Source of the DNA: an uncultured Roseburia sp.
GTDB taxonomy: Bacteria > Bacillota > Clostridia > Lachnospirales > Lachnospiraceae
Direction: 5' to 3'
Assembly: GCA_947567625.1 (NCBI GenBank)
Contig: CANONN010000013.1
Span: forward strand, 1-64,000
DNA length: 64,000 nucleotides
Shown piece by piece: positions 9,192 to 18,456 of the stretch; the stretch's first letter is position 1, and each line of letters begins with the position of its first letter. The position numbers and the translations under genes were made by a program. The notes under the pieces were generated by a model that did no database searches, was not told the DNA's origin, and was given only the letters and a program-made list of their open reading frames with translations.

Positions 9192-9662
9192 ATGCGAGGT
9201 GGCAGATTGGAGACAAAAGGCGGATTTTACATCACACAGATCAAACAGCTTCAGGGCAGAATTTTCGAGCGGCTTTTACTCACTAACAACTTAGAAATAA
9301 GCGGCGGACAGGGACGTATTCTTTTTATCCTGTGGAAAACAGATCATCTTACCGTCGGCGAGATCAGCGAGCAGACCTCGCTTGCCAAAAATACGGTTTC
9401 CGCTGTCATCGACGGCATGGTGCAAAAGGGCATTGTCACAAGAGAGATCAATCCGGCAAACCGCCGGCAGACGATCATATCTCTCACGGAATATGCAAAG
9501 TCTCTGCAGGAAAAATATGAGTCTGTGTCAGATCAGATGAACGCCTTATTCTATCAGGGATTTTCAGAGGACGAGCGGGTGCAGTTTGAACAGTACCTAG
9601 CGCGCATCCTGCACACGCTGCGCGAACACCTGGAACCGGACCATACGGCGTCAAGTAAATAA
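9192..9662 (+). CDS. MarR-family transcriptional regulator
   Basis: A small (about 150-residue) winged-helix regulator. The DNA-binding helices lie in LTVGEISEQTSLAKNTVSAVIDGMVQKGIV, and the wing is TREINPANRRQTIISLTEYA, the R/D-rich loop typical of MarR proteins. Flanking helices would form the dimer interface. The start is uncertain: ATG 9192 has no clear ribosome site, whereas the in-frame TTG at 9207 follows GAGGTGG. A palindromic operator sits between its promoter and start, suggesting autoregulation. The co-directional oxidase-like gene 163 bp downstream is the obvious candidate target or partner. The inducing ligand is unknown. Confidence 0.88.
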   Translation: MRGGRLETKGGFYITQIKQLQGRIFERLLLTNNLEISGGQGRILFILWKTDHLTVGEISEQTSLAKNTVSAVIDGMVQKGIVTREINPANRRQTIISLTEYAKSLQEKYESVSDQMNALFYQGFSEDERVQFEQYLARILHTLREHLEPDHTASSK

Positions 9663-9711
9663 ACATGCAAACTTTAAAGGAGCTTGCCCTGTAAAAACAT
9701 GGAGGATTCAA

Positions 9712-9820
9712 GATTGAAAATTAAAATTTTCAATCTGCAAGTTTGTGTCTGCGCAGCATCCACAAACTTGTTATGCACAAAAAGCAAATGCGAACGTTGT
9801 TCGCATTGCAGAAATGAGGA
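9712..9820 (+). repeat. Three-hairpin repeat element, copy 1 (upstream of the oxidase gene)
   Basis: Three consecutive perfect inverted repeats: 10-bp arms at 9712-9721/9726-9735, 10-bp arms at 9738-9747/9761-9770, and 9-bp arms at 9787-9795/9799-9807. The block ends in GCAGAAATGAGGA (9808-9820), which includes the ribosome binding site of the gene starting at 9826. A homologous block lies upstream of aroK on the other strand (23174-23265), with the same loop TCTGCGC and the same distance to the start codon. The arms differ between copies but remain complementary. Confidence 0.75.
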
Positions 9821-9825
9821 GAATT

Positions 9826-10251
9826 ATGATTACACGAGAACAGATCATCGGATTTATCCAGAAACAAAAGACGGCGTTTATCGCTTCCGTGGACGAAGAT
9901 GGCTTTCCAAACATAAAAGCCATGTTTACGCCGCGCAAGATTGAGGGAAATTGCTTTTACTTTTCGACTAATACCTCTTCCATGCGCACACAGCAATATA
10001 TGAAAAATTCCAAGGCAAGCATCTATTTTTATAAAAGAGGGCGTTTTCAGTATGAGGGCATTATGCTGACCGGCACAATGGAGGTACTCCAGGACCCGCA
10101 AATAAAAGAAGAAATATGGCAGACCGGCGATACGATGTATTACAAGCAGGGAGTCACTGACCCTGATTACTGCGTGTTAAAGTTTACAGCAGTCAAGGGA
10201 AGGCGTTACTGCGCTTTGAAATCAGAAAGCTTTCAAGTTGCAAAGTGGTGA
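9826..10251 (+). CDS. Pyridoxamine 5'-phosphate oxidase-family (split-barrel flavin) protein
   Basis: A 141-residue single-domain split-barrel protein. The family pattern is clear: KTAFIASVDEDGFPNIKAMF at the start, FYFSTNTSSMRTQQYMKN, ASIYFYK and MLTGTMEVLQD. Members bind FMN or F420-like cofactors and often act on small oxidants or are of unknown activity; true PNPOx activity is not implied. The longer open frame reaches back to 9745, but ATG 9826 is chosen because GAGGAG lies 4 nt before it, and the upstream extension is made of the repeat element. A MarR-type gene precedes it in the same direction, so redox- or drug-responsive control is plausible. Confidence 0.85.
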   Translation: MITREQIIGFIQKQKTAFIASVDEDGFPNIKAMFTPRKIEGNCFYFSTNTSSMRTQQYMKNSKASIYFYKRGRFQYEGIMLTGTMEVLQDPQIKEEIWQTGDTMYYKQGVTDPDYCVLKFTAVKGRRYCALKSESFQVAKW

Positions 10252-10274
10252 GGTTTTTCTCTTATTCATATGCA

Positions 10275-10309
10275 GTGAGGGTGTAACTCACAACGAGTCG
10301 CACCCTCAC
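10275..10309. terminator. Hairpin between convergent genes
   Basis: GTGAGGGTG (10275-10283) pairs with CACCCTCAC (10301-10309), with ATTTTAAA following on the plus strand. It lies between the ends of the oxidase gene and the chemoreceptor gene and may serve both; the T-tracts are weak. Confidence 0.5.
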
Positions 10310-10356
10310 CATTTTAAACGTAATATTTCCTGATAGCCCCGTCCCTGGGGCATCCC

Positions 10357-11904
10357 TTATTCATCTTTTTTAAGAAGCAGCGTCATTTTATTCACCATCT
10401 CATTAATCGTGTTGGCCTGTGTGGCAACCTCTGCCGTATCGCTGGCATTGCTTTCCGCCATTTCGCTTATTGCACTAAACTGTTCGTTTTCGTTTCTGAT
10501 ACTTTCTGCAATATCCTGATTAATTAAAACTGTGTTCTTAATCACTTCTGACTGCTCTCTGTGTGCATCTCCCATGGCTTTAATGGCATCCACTGACACA
10601 TTGAGCATATCCGTCATCTCTTTCATTCCGTTGAAAACATTGACAAAAGATTCATTTTGTTTTCCTAATTTAGAGGAATTTTCTTCTACCTGCGCAGTGA
10701 TTTCAACCACATTTTGCTGTACCCGTTCAATCACCGCCCGAACATCTTTTAAAGATTCCTGCGTGTTATTCGCGAGATTCCCCACTTCTGTCGCAACTAC
10801 GGCAAAACCCTTTCCCGCTTCTCCGGCCCGTGCAGCCTCGATGGCTGCATTTAATGCCAACAGATTAGTCGACGACGAAATATCATTAATCAGATTTAAC
10901 GTTACTCCTATTTCCTGAACGGCTTCCGATAATTTATCCGTTATACTTGTTGTGGCATTCATGGATTGAGATACTTCGCTATTGATGAGAGATAAATCGT
11001 TCAGCAGTTGCTCATACTGTTTTGATTTGTCCAAAAGATCTTTGGACGTATCCTCCACCTTTTCTACATTTTCAGCAACAACGTCTTCCCACTTATTCAA
11101 TTCACTAAGATTAACCATGCTCTCATCTGTCTTTGCGCTTAGCAGATTATTTCCGGCCGCCAATTGCTCGCTTGTCGCCGCAAGTTCTTGCGCAGAGGCA
11201 CTTTCCTTTCCGGAAATCTCGGAGAGAGCCACCCCGGCCGTATGTAATTGATCGGATAGTTCTCGGACGGTGACAAGTATACTGGTGACATGTTCATTAT
11301 TCTTTTCCAATTCATCTTTTTTGGCATTTACTAAAAAATGTGCAACAAAAAATATAAAAATAATTAATCCGGTTAAGGATAACACTAATGCAACCAGACA
11401 CATGATAATATCTGCCAGGAATAATTCATCCTTAACGGGAAGAAGGTCCGTACCTTTTATAAACCATCCTGCAAATAAAGAACCCATGCATGCCAAACCG
11501 CTTACGAGCAGCAGTTTCATATCTAAAAAGAATGCGATCAAAATGAGGAAAAAGAATAAAAATCCCCAAAACGTTCTTGACGGCAGCATATATAATAAAT
11601 AATTCCATTGAAGAACTAAAACTACCACAGAAAAAATCTTACCAATCTTTAATCTGCCTTCTTTTAAATATCCATCCTTATCAAAGGATGATTGAATGAT
11701 TCTGATAGCTATCGCAAAAAATGCTACATCCATGATACCCAAACCAATTGTTGCAAGCCAAGGCACTTCAGGATATAGTCCAAACATTTTTTCTGTGTTA
11801 AACATGACAGTCGCACACATACAAGCACTTACTAAGATAATAAGCCCCCATTTAAACACCGTAGATAAGTAAACTTCAACAGACGTCTTTTTCTTGTTCA
11901 ACAC
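10357..11904 (-). CDS. Methyl-accepting chemotaxis protein with a polytopic membrane N-terminus
   Basis: A 515-residue chemoreceptor. The first ~195 residues contain about six hydrophobic segments and no large extracellular sensor loop, so sensing is likely within or near the membrane. There is no evident HAMP domain. The cytoplasmic signalling region runs from about 200 to the end, with the CheA/CheW hairpin tip at [40 protein letters not shown] (around residues 340-380). It starts at GTG 11904, 6 nt after a perfect AGGAGG. A consensus promoter lies 180 bp upstream, leaving a long leader with a hairpin at about 11936-11972. No chemotaxis kinase genes are nearby. It is more AT-rich than the housekeeping genes. 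Confidence 0.92.
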   Translation of the reverse strand: MLNKKKTSVEVYLSTVFKWGLIILVSACMCATVMFNTEKMFGLYPEVPWLATIGLGIMDVAFFAIAIRIIQSSFDKDGYLKEGRLKIGKIFSVVVLVLQWNYLLYMLPSRTFWGFLFFFLILIAFFLDMKLLLVSGLACMGSLFAGWFIKGTDLLPVKDELFLADIIMCLVALVLSLTGLIIFIFFVAHFLVNAKKDELEKNNEHVTSILVTVRELSDQLHTAGVALSEISGKESASAQELAATSEQLAAGNNLLSAKTDESMVNLSELNKWEDVVAENVEKVEDTSKDLLDKSKQYEQLLNDLSLINSEVSQSMNATTSITDKLSEAVQEIGVTLNLINDISSSTNLLALNAAIEAARAGEAGKGFAVVATEVGNLANNTQESLKDVRAVIERVQQNVVEITAQVEENSSKLGKQNESFVNVFNGMKEMTDMLNVSVDAIKAMGDAHREQSEVIKNTVLINQDIAESIRNENEQFSAISEMAESNASDTAEVATQANTINEMVNKMTLLLKKDE

Positions 11905-12085
11905 GATTAACCTCCTAAATGTAAATTACTAAAAATGCCTTTTATCAGATACAAGATCAGATAAAAAGCATATTTTTTACTATTAAACTCAGATAGGGCT
12001 TATAGCCTGTGCTGTGAAAAGAATCTTGAAGAAACAAAAACTGTCACGTTAGTGCTCTTATGTTTTGTACACTCTTGCTGTTAGC

Positions 12086-12114
12086 AATATACCATTTTTG
12101 AACACTTTTGTCAA
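12086..12114 (-). promoter_or_regulatory. Promoter of the chemoreceptor gene
   Basis: On the minus strand, TTGACA (12114-12109), a 17-bp spacer, then TATATT (12091-12086). The resulting leader is about 175 nt. Confidence 0.75.
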
Positions 12115-12196
12115 TTTGTAGAAAGTGGCCAATTTACCAACGAAGACACCCCTTGCAACATACCCGGCTGATAACTGCTCGTGCCGGGCTTTTTTT
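12098..12196 (+). ncRNA. Candidate small RNA (promoter plus intrinsic terminator, no ORF)
   Basis: On the plus strand TTGTAC (12065-12070) and TATACC (12088-12093) are 17 bp apart. About 95 nt further is a strong terminator: CCCGGC (12163-12168) pairs with GCCGGG (12183-12188), then CTTTTTTT. No plausible ORF lies between. The promoter overlaps that of the divergent chemoreceptor gene. This is inferred from signals alone. Confidence 0.35.
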
Positions 12197-12276
12197 ACTT
12201 TCTGAAACTTTGTTAAAAAAGTTCTATTTCTACTTTCATATTTACCTTGATGATATCCTTTTCTTTCATCATAATA

Positions 12277-12316
12277 AAAGGCCTCCTATGATTTTACTTT
12301 ATCATAGAAGACCTTT
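12277..12316 (-). terminator. Terminator-like hairpin downstream of the secreted-protein gene
   Basis: AAAGG/CCTTT and CTATGAT/ATCATAG arms form a long interrupted stem, followed on the minus strand by TTTTATT. It lies 60 bp beyond the stop codon at 12376. Its 3' arm also contains GGAGG, 9 nt before a 19-codon ORF (ATG 12272 to TAA 12213) reading MMKEKDIIKVNMKVEIELF; this may be a gene remnant or a chance ORF. Confidence 0.5.
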
Positions 12317-12375
12317 CTAAGCACTATTTAAAGAAAAAGTTTTACACTTTCCATAGATGGGAGCCGTATCATAAC

Positions 12376-13842
12376 TTATTTCACTTGAATCGTAACTACC
12401 TTGCTTGCCGCTTTATATTTCCCCTTTGCCGCCGCTTTAATGGTAATCTTATAAGCCCCCCTCTTAGCACCCATTTTTAATGTTACTTTACCGTTCTTGT
12501 TTACCGTTACAAATTTCTTCATTCCCTTTGGATATTTCGTAACTTTGTATGTCAGCTTACCATTACCACTTGCTTTTGCCTTTAAATTAAAAGATACACT
12601 CTTCTTTTTGAGACTTGATGCCTTGTAACTCTTCATCTTTGCAGTGGTAATCTTCTGCGCTTTTTTAGCTGACACTGGAGCTTTCGCCTTCTTTATTTCT
12701 GTGCAGCCAATATTCATACACTTATAAACTATATAGCCATCACCTGTTAATGTACCGTCATCCCACTCATGGCCTATAGCTTTTATGACTGTCTGAGGTG
12801 TTACAATCTGTCCACAGGAGGAACAATGCTCGCCATCTGTAAGTCCGTCAACTGTACATGTTGCCAGTACCCCGGTGTCCTTTACAGCTTTGTGCGTCGT
12901 AGTATTTCGAGTTGCTGCATAAGCGGGATTAATGTTTAAATATGTATTGTTTATCTTTATATAAGGTACTTGCTGACATAATGGAACCAAAATACCAATC
13001 CATGTTTCTTCCGTTAGGCCTGGCTCAATCGTAACAGAATATATATCCTGATTTTCCCTGTCTCCCATGAATGATGGTGTGTCCGCGACAGATACTCTGG
13101 CGCCACTATACTTATAAAACGTTTTTAGGACATCGGAAGCTCGTAAAGTACCTGCAGATTTATTGGTAATTTCCCATTTCATTAAATACCATTGCATACC
13201 AACAGGCGCCGTTGGATTATACATATTCTCTGACTTAACAATTGTATTTGCTGTTTCCCCTGTATACAATTCCTTTAACTGTACATTATAGTCTGGAAAA
13301 GACGTAGTCCGCCACGCTGACATAGCATTGCACATATAATTATTCTCTGCCGTTTGAACACCGTTCTGAACGCAGGAAAAAGACGTATCGTTTCCGTTAT
13401 ATAAATTATCTCCTTTAACGCCAGCCAGATCATTCGTCAAATAAATATATGAGGTAGATGTTGTAGGCGCCGTATTCCACTGATAATAACTATAGAACCT
13501 TTTCGTAACTACAGCCTTATAGGTTCCGGCAGCTTTTCCCGCCGTATCCCATGTAACTGTATAATATTTGATTGTGGTATATTGATTGTAAAATGCCCGA
13601 GTTACCCCACCTATGTAATTATTTGAAGAATCGTAAATTTCAACGATTAATTCTTCATTTTTAAATGCAGGCGAATATTGATAAACAATATATGCCGTCT
13701 CTCCGACTGAAGCATACACATCACTGGCTATTGCGAGGGGATAGCTTGCAGCCTCAACAGTTTCTGGGCACACAGCAAAACTGCCAACCAACAAAAACAT
13801 CGTTAGCATAATGCTAACAAAAGATTTCCACACCCTTTTCAT
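12376..13842 (-). CDS. Secreted protein with Cys-motif repeat and C-terminal Ig-like fold, unknown function
   Basis: A 488-residue exported protein with a clear signal peptide (SIMLTMFLLVGSFAVC, likely cleavage after VEAA at about 32). Residues 33-135 look like a beta-sandwich that senses or binds (VYASVGETAYIVYQY ... TVTWDTAGKAAGTYKAVV). Residues 140-315 are rich in Tyr/Asn/Thr without a recognised family. Around 325-355 a short motif DGLTDGEHCSSCGQIV ... KAIGHEWDDG resembles the 'CSxCG ... ATGH' repeat seen in many clostridial surface proteins. The last 90 residues are a Lys-rich Ig-like domain. ATG 13842 has GGAGG 8 nt upstream and a consensus promoter. The gene is notably AT-rich relative to neighbours, suggesting transfer. 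I do not recognise a function. Confidence 0.75.
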   Translation of the reverse strand: MKRVWKSFVSIMLTMFLLVGSFAVCPETVEAASYPLAIASDVYASVGETAYIVYQYSPAFKNEELIVEIYDSSNNYIGGVTRAFYNQYTTIKYYTVTWDTAGKAAGTYKAVVTKRFYSYYQWNTAPTTSTSYIYLTNDLAGVKGDNLYNGNDTSFSCVQNGVQTAENNYMCNAMSAWRTTSFPDYNVQLKELYTGETANTIVKSENMYNPTAPVGMQWYLMKWEITNKSAGTLRASDVLKTFYKYSGARVSVADTPSFMGDRENQDIYSVTIEPGLTEETWIGILVPLCQQVPYIKINNTYLNINPAYAATRNTTTHKAVKDTGVLATCTVDGLTDGEHCSSCGQIVTPQTVIKAIGHEWDDGTLTGDGYIVYKCMNIGCTEIKKAKAPVSAKKAQKITTAKMKSYKASSLKKKSVSFNLKAKASGNGKLTYKVTKYPKGMKKFVTVNKNGKVTLKMGAKRGAYKITIKAAAKGKYKAASKVVTIQVK

Positions 13843-13891
13843 ATCCTAATCCTCCAAAAAATAAAATTTTTAAATCTTTTATATGCAAATA

Positions 13892-13920
13892 ATTATATAT
13901 GCAATTACTACAAAAGTCAA
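13892..13920 (-). promoter_or_regulatory. Promoter of the secreted-protein gene
   Basis: On the minus strand TTGACT (13920-13915), a 17-bp spacer and TATAAT (13897-13892). Further upstream, AATATCAGTT (13954-13963) and AACTGATATT (14021-14030) form a widely spaced inverted repeat of unknown meaning. Confidence 0.75.
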
Positions 13921-14072
13921 CTGATTAGCAAATATCTTTGGGGTCAAGGACAAAATATCAGTTACAATTCATACTATTGACGAACTCCTCAACATGAGAT
14001 CATAAAATTGTGTTGCCAAAAACTGATATTACATGTATTCTCAATAATACTGATAGACAAACACTCCTCATA

Positions 14073-15056
14073 TTACGGCCTGCATCTCCCACATGGCTCA
14101 TACCCCTGCCGCATCAGCTCCGCTCTGCTTCCCTCATACTCTGCCCTATTTTGCGGTTTGATATCGGCCGCGCTGCCGCAATCGGGTGTATGAAATTTAT
14201 GCGTATTCTGATTGAGGATATACTGGCCGCTCTCCTCCTCGGCTTGCTGCCTTTGTTCATCGAATGCGCCGTCGGCATCCCCCGTCCCGTTCCCCTGCGT
14301 CTTGTCGGGCTGCGCCGCGCCGTCGCCACCGCCCATCTCGCTGGCAAGACGGCTCTCCCCGGTTGCATAATCAATCTCTACGCCGGGCTGTACATTATAC
14401 ACATAAACGCAGAAACAGACCCCTGCCCCCGCGTCCTCGACGGAGTATGCCTCCATCTTTACACCGGAGGCAACAAGATTATCTCCCTGATAAACCGGCG
14501 TGACGCGGTAGAGCACATGGCCGCCGCTCTCCTCCACATAGTCCGCCACCATCTGTTCAAACGGCAGCATGCCCTCGACGTTAAAATAGCGGGTACCCGT
14601 AATCAGATTCTTTTCGTTGTCGTTCTCCCCCGCCAGCATAAAGGCGATCAGATGACAGCGGTTGTAGAGATAATTGCCGTCCACGCTCTCATACTTAACA
14701 GTGTGCCATCCGGTCGGCTTGATCATACCGATATCCCCGCGCGGCTCCGTCGGCATCAGCTCCTCACAGATATTGGCGTAGGCCGCGCCGCAGCGCCCCA
14801 GTTCGTCCAACTCGCTGTAATGCTCAAACGGTTCTGTTGTCAGCTCTTCCTCCGAGAAAGAGGGGACATTGCCGGAAAGCTCCACCGAAAGTTCCCCGCC
14901 GTACGGAGGAATGTCGGCCAGTAAAGCGCTGTCTGTGACAGTTTGCCCCTCCGGCAGTGGACGCGGCTCACTCTCTGCCTTGCACCCGCCAAGCGCCAAC
15001 GTCACCAGAAGACAAAACAGCGCCAAATATCTCATATCTCTGCTCTTTTTCCTCAT
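14073..15056 (-). CDS. DNA/RNA non-specific endonuclease lipoprotein with C-terminal Cys/His metal-binding motif
   Basis: A 327-residue exported nuclease. A lipobox (LALGGC) follows the hydrophobic N-terminus, so the mature protein would be membrane-anchored. The ββα-metal nuclease core spans about residues 85-235; the DRGH-like catalytic segment reads NRCHLIAFMLAGENDNEKNLITGT, close to the streptococcal EndA/Spd type. After an acidic Gly/Asp/Gln linker, the last 45 residues form a small domain HKFHTPDCGSAADI ... YEPCGRC, resembling Ada-type zinc-binding tails also found on clostridial nucleases. The start ATG 15056 is preferred over ATG 15068, which overlaps the AAAGG ribosome site. Possible roles are nutrient acquisition from DNA or competence. 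Neighbours give no further hint. Confidence 0.85.
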   Translation of the reverse strand: MRKKSRDMRYLALFCLLVTLALGGCKAESEPRPLPEGQTVTDSALLADIPPYGGELSVELSGNVPSFSEEELTTEPFEHYSELDELGRCGAAYANICEELMPTEPRGDIGMIKPTGWHTVKYESVDGNYLYNRCHLIAFMLAGENDNEKNLITGTRYFNVEGMLPFEQMVADYVEESGGHVLYRVTPVYQGDNLVASGVKMEAYSVEDAGAGVCFCVYVYNVQPGVEIDYATGESRLASEMGGGDGAAQPDKTQGNGTGDADGAFDEQRQQAEEESGQYILNQNTHKFHTPDCGSAADIKPQNRAEYEGSRAELMRQGYEPCGRCRP

Positions 15057-15178
15057 TTCACGCACCATCCTTTAATATTTTTTCGTTTTTGCCATCGGGA
15101 ACCATTCCGCCGCACCCTCCATGGGGGGAAGCAAAACGTTAGCAATATCATTCTCATATGGGACTGCACCATAGGAAA

Positions 15179-15209
15179 GAGCAGCAGGCACCCCGCGCAC
15201 CTGCTGCTC
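15179..15209 (-). terminator. Hairpin downstream of carB
   Basis: GAGCAGCAGG (15179-15188) pairs with CCTGCTGCTC (15200-15209), ten perfect pairs, with TTTCCT following on the minus strand. It lies 10 bp after the carB stop. Confidence 0.7.
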
Positions 15210-15218
15210 CCACACGTT

Positions 15219-18200
15219 CTAAATATTCTTTACTTTGGCGATATCCACCGGCGTGAGCGTATCCATCGCCGATTCCAGGCTTAATGCCAGCGCATCCGCC
15301 GTATCCATCGCGGTAATACAGTATACGCCCGTCTCAATCGCATTGCGGCGGATTAAAAAGCCGTCGCGCGTCTTATCGCCGTTGCCCTGCGTGGGGGTAT
15401 CGATGACAAGATCGATCTTGTGTCCGAGTATCAAATCCATGACGTTTGGCGACTCCTGCGTAATTTTATTGACCCGCCGCGCATCCACGCCATTTTTTTG
15501 CAGATATTTTGCGGTACTTCTGGTCGCGTAAATCTTATACCCGAGCTTCTCAAAACGTCTGGCGATGCCGACCGCCTCCTCCTTGTCCGCATCTTTCACG
15601 GTCATAATCATCTGCTTGTGTTTGGGCAGTGTGATGCCCGCGCCGAGAAACGCCTTGTAGAGCGCTTCGTTAAACGTCTTTGCAATGCCCAGGCACTCGC
15701 CGGTCGACTTCATCTCCGGCCCTAAGGAAATCTCCGCGCCGCGCAGCTTTTCAAACGAGAATACCGGCATCTTGACCGCGATATACTCTGCGGCCGGCGC
15801 CAGACCCGGCTCATAGCCCAGGCCGCGAAGCGTATTGCCCATAATCACTTTCGCCGCCACATCCACAATCGGAATCCCCGTCACTTTGCTGATGTAGGGC
15901 ACGGTCCTCGAGGAGCGCGGATTGACCTCGATCACATATACCTCCTCATTCATGGCGATAAACTGGATATTGATTAAGCCGACGACATGGAGCGCCTGCG
16001 CCAGCCGTCTGGTATACTCGATGATGGTCTCTTTCACATGGTCGCTGATGGTCGGCGCCGGATAGACGGAAATACTGTCGCCGGAGTGGATGCCCGTGCG
16101 CTCGATATGCTCCATGATACCCGGAATCAGAATATCCGTGCCGTCGCACACGGCGTCCACCTCGACCTCCTTGCCCTGTAAATATTTGTCTACCAGAATC
16201 GGGTGATCCTGCGCGATGCGGTTGATGATGCCGATAAACTCCTCAATCTCCTCGTCGCAAAAAGCGATGCGCATCCCCTGTCCGCCCAGGACATAGGAGG
16301 GCCTAACGAGCACGGGATAGCCCAGGCGTGTGGCCACCGCTTTTGCCTCCTTGGCGGTAAATACCGTTCCGCCGGCAGCCCTTGGGATACCGGTTTTTTC
16401 TAAGATTTCATCAAATAACTCCCGATCCTCGGCGGCGTCCACGTCCTCTGCCTTCGTTCCCAGAATCTTAACGCCCATCTTCATGAGGCTTTCGGTCAGC
16501 TTAATCGCCGTCTGGCCGCCGAACTGCACGACCGCCCCGTCCGGCTTCTCCAGCTTCACAATCGCCTCCACGTCCTCCGGCGTCAGCGGTTCAAAATAAA
16601 GCTTGTCCGCAATATCAAAATCGGTGGAAACCGTCTCCGGGTTATTGTTGACGATAACGGTCTCCCAGCCCTCCTTCGCGAACGCCCAGGTACAGTGAAC
16701 CGAACAATAGTCAAATTCGATTCCCTGTCCGATGCGTATCGGCCCGGAACCAAGCACGAGCACTTTTTTCGGGGGGGTGGTGACGGCGGCCTCGTTCTCA
16801 CTGCCATACACCGAATAGTAATAGGGCGTGCTCGCCTCAAACTCCGCCGCGCAGGTATCGACCATCTTATAGGCGGCAACGATACCGTTGGCATAGCGCA
16901 TGTCGTGCACTTCCTGCTCACGTAACCCCGATAACGCCGCGATCACGTTGTCCGGGAACTCGATGCGCTTTGCCTCTTTTAAGAGCTCTACCGTCAGCGG
17001 TTCCGTCTTTAAGCGCCCCTCCATCTCCACCAGAATTGCAATTTTGTCGATAAACCACTTGTCAATCCTCGTGATCTCATTGATTTTATCATAACTTACG
17101 CCGCGCCGCAGCGCTTCGGCGATCGCCCAGATACGGCGGTCGTCCACCTTTTCCAGTTGAAGAAAAAGCTCTGCCTGGGTTAAATCAGAAAAATCGTAGG
17201 AGAGCAGGCTGTCCACATGCTGTTCCAACGAGCGGATCGCTTTCATCAGCGCCCCCTCGAAATTGTCGCAGATACTCATGACCTCACCGGTGGCCTTCAT
17301 CTGCGTCGTCAGGGTACGCTTGGCCGTGATAAATTTGTCGAACGGAAGCCTGGGAATCTTTACCACACAGTAATCGAGCATCGGCTCGAAACTCGCGTAA
17401 GTCTTGCCCGTAATCGCATTTTTGATCTCATCCAACGTGTAGCCCAGCGCGATCTTGGCCGCCACCTTCGCGATCGGGTATCCGGTCGCCTTGGAGGCCA
17501 GCGCGGAAGAGCGGGAAACGCGGGGGTTTACCTCGATCACGCAGTACTCAAAGGTATCCGGGTGCAACGCGTACTGGACATTACAGCCGCCGGTAATGCC
17601 AAGCTCGGTGATGATATTTAAGGCGGAGGTGCGCAGCATCTGATATTCCTTGTCGCCCAGTGTCTGCGAGGGGGCGACGACGATCGAGTCGCCGGTGTGC
17701 ACGCCCACCGGGTCGATATTTTCCATATTGCAGACGGTGATGCAGTTGCCGGCCGCATCGCGCATCACCTCGTACTCGATTTCTTTCCAGCCCGCAATGC
17801 AACGCTCCACTAACACCTCGCCGACACGGCTTAGGCGCAGGCCGTTCGTCAAGATCTCAATCAGCTCATTCTCGTCGTGGGCGATACCGCCGCCGCTGCC
17901 GCCGAGCGTAAACGCCGGGCGCAGCACCACCGGATAGCCGATCGTGTTGGTAAAACGAATCCCGTCGTCCACATTATTGACCACCTGCGAAGCCGCGCAG
18001 GGTTCCCCGATTTTTTCCATCGTATCTTTAAAAGCCTGCCTGTCCTCGGCGCGAAAAATCGTCTCCGCCGTCGTGCCAATTAAGCGCACGCCATACTTTT
18101 CTAAAATTCCTTTCTCGGAAAGCTCCATGCCAAGATTTAATCCCGCTTGTCCGCCCAGCGTCGGCAATATGCCGTCCGGCTTTTCTTTTGCGATAATCCG

Positions 18201-18425
18201 CTCCAACATGGAAACGGTGAGCGGTTCAATATAGACCTGATCCGCGATATCCTTGTCCGTCATAATGGTCGCCGGGTTGGAGTTCACCAGCACTACCTCC
18301 ACGCCCTCCTCTTTTAAGGAGCGGCACGCCTGCGTACCCGCATAGTCAAACTCCGCCGCCTGCCCGATCACAATAGGGCCGGACCCGATCACCAAAACTT
18401 TTTTTATCTCTTTCTTTCTAGGCAT
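15219..18425 (-). CDS. carB: Carbamoyl-phosphate synthase large subunit
   Basis: A 1068-residue synthetase that makes carbamoyl phosphate from bicarbonate, ammonia channelled from CarA, and two ATP, for pyrimidine and arginine synthesis. The two homologous ATP-grasp halves are evident: the N-half begins [21 protein letters not shown], and the second half restarts at [21 protein letters not shown] near residue 555. ATP-grasp Glu/Asn segments appear twice as IEVNPR(V/S)SR. The C-terminal ~140 residues are the allosteric MGS domain. Length is standard. ATG 18425 is preferred over 18437 because GGAGGAG lies between them. carA ends 31 bp upstream, so the pair is an operon. Confidence 0.97.
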   Translation of the reverse strand: MPRKKEIKKVLVIGSGPIVIGQAAEFDYAGTQACRSLKEEGVEVVLVNSNPATIMTDKDIADQVYIEPLTVSMLERIIAKEKPDGILPTLGGQAGLNLGMELSEKGILEKYGVRLIGTTAETIFRAEDRQAFKDTMEKIGEPCAASQVVNNVDDGIRFTNTIGYPVVLRPAFTLGGSGGGIAHDENELIEILTNGLRLSRVGEVLVERCIAGWKEIEYEVMRDAAGNCITVCNMENIDPVGVHTGDSIVVAPSQTLGDKEYQMLRTSALNIITELGITGGCNVQYALHPDTFEYCVIEVNPRVSRSSALASKATGYPIAKVAAKIALGYTLDEIKNAITGKTYASFEPMLDYCVVKIPRLPFDKFITAKRTLTTQMKATGEVMSICDNFEGALMKAIRSLEQHVDSLLSYDFSDLTQAELFLQLEKVDDRRIWAIAEALRRGVSYDKINEITRIDKWFIDKIAILVEMEGRLKTEPLTVELLKEAKRIEFPDNVIAALSGLREQEVHDMRYANGIVAAYKMVDTCAAEFEASTPYYYSVYGSENEAAVTTPPKKVLVLGSGPIRIGQGIEFDYCSVHCTWAFAKEGWETVIVNNNPETVSTDFDIADKLYFEPLTPEDVEAIVKLEKPDGAVVQFGGQTAIKLTESLMKMGVKILGTKAEDVDAAEDRELFDEILEKTGIPRAAGGTVFTAKEAKAVATRLGYPVLVRPSYVLGGQGMRIAFCDEEIEEFIGIINRIAQDHPILVDKYLQGKEVEVDAVCDGTDILIPGIMEHIERTGIHSGDSISVYPAPTISDHVKETIIEYTRRLAQALHVVGLINIQFIAMNEEVYVIEVNPRSSRTVPYISKVTGIPIVDVAAKVIMGNTLRGLGYEPGLAPAAEYIAVKMPVFSFEKLRGAEISLGPEMKSTGECLGIAKTFNEALYKAFLGAGITLPKHKQMIMTVKDADKEEAVGIARRFEKLGYKIYATRSTAKYLQKNGVDARRVNKITQESPNVMDLILGHKIDLVIDTPTQGNGDKTRDGFLIRRNAIETGVYCITAMDTADALALSLESAMDTLTPVDIAKVKNI

Positions 18426-18456
18426 CTTCTCCTCCATTCCGACAACATATGCAACG

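Larger units (their letters stand above)
11905..12375. other. 471-bp intergenic region: divergent promoters, small-RNA candidate, terminators
   Basis: No convincing protein gene. It contains, in order, the long leader of the chemoreceptor gene with a hairpin of about 10 bp (11936-11972), overlapping divergent promoters (12065-12114), a candidate small RNA ending at 12196, a 19-codon ORF with ribosome site on the minus strand (12272-12213), and a terminator hairpin (12277-12316). Confidence 0.6.

Noticed and set aside
9684-9944. 86-codon Cys-rich frame across the hairpin repeat
   Set aside because: It overlaps most of the oxidase gene start in another frame; the corresponding frame is not conserved in the second copy of the repeat, which fits RNA structure rather than protein.
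12200-12320. Insertion-sequence remnant
   Set aside because: Short inverted repeats and a 19-codon ORF only; no transposase homology or target duplication visible.
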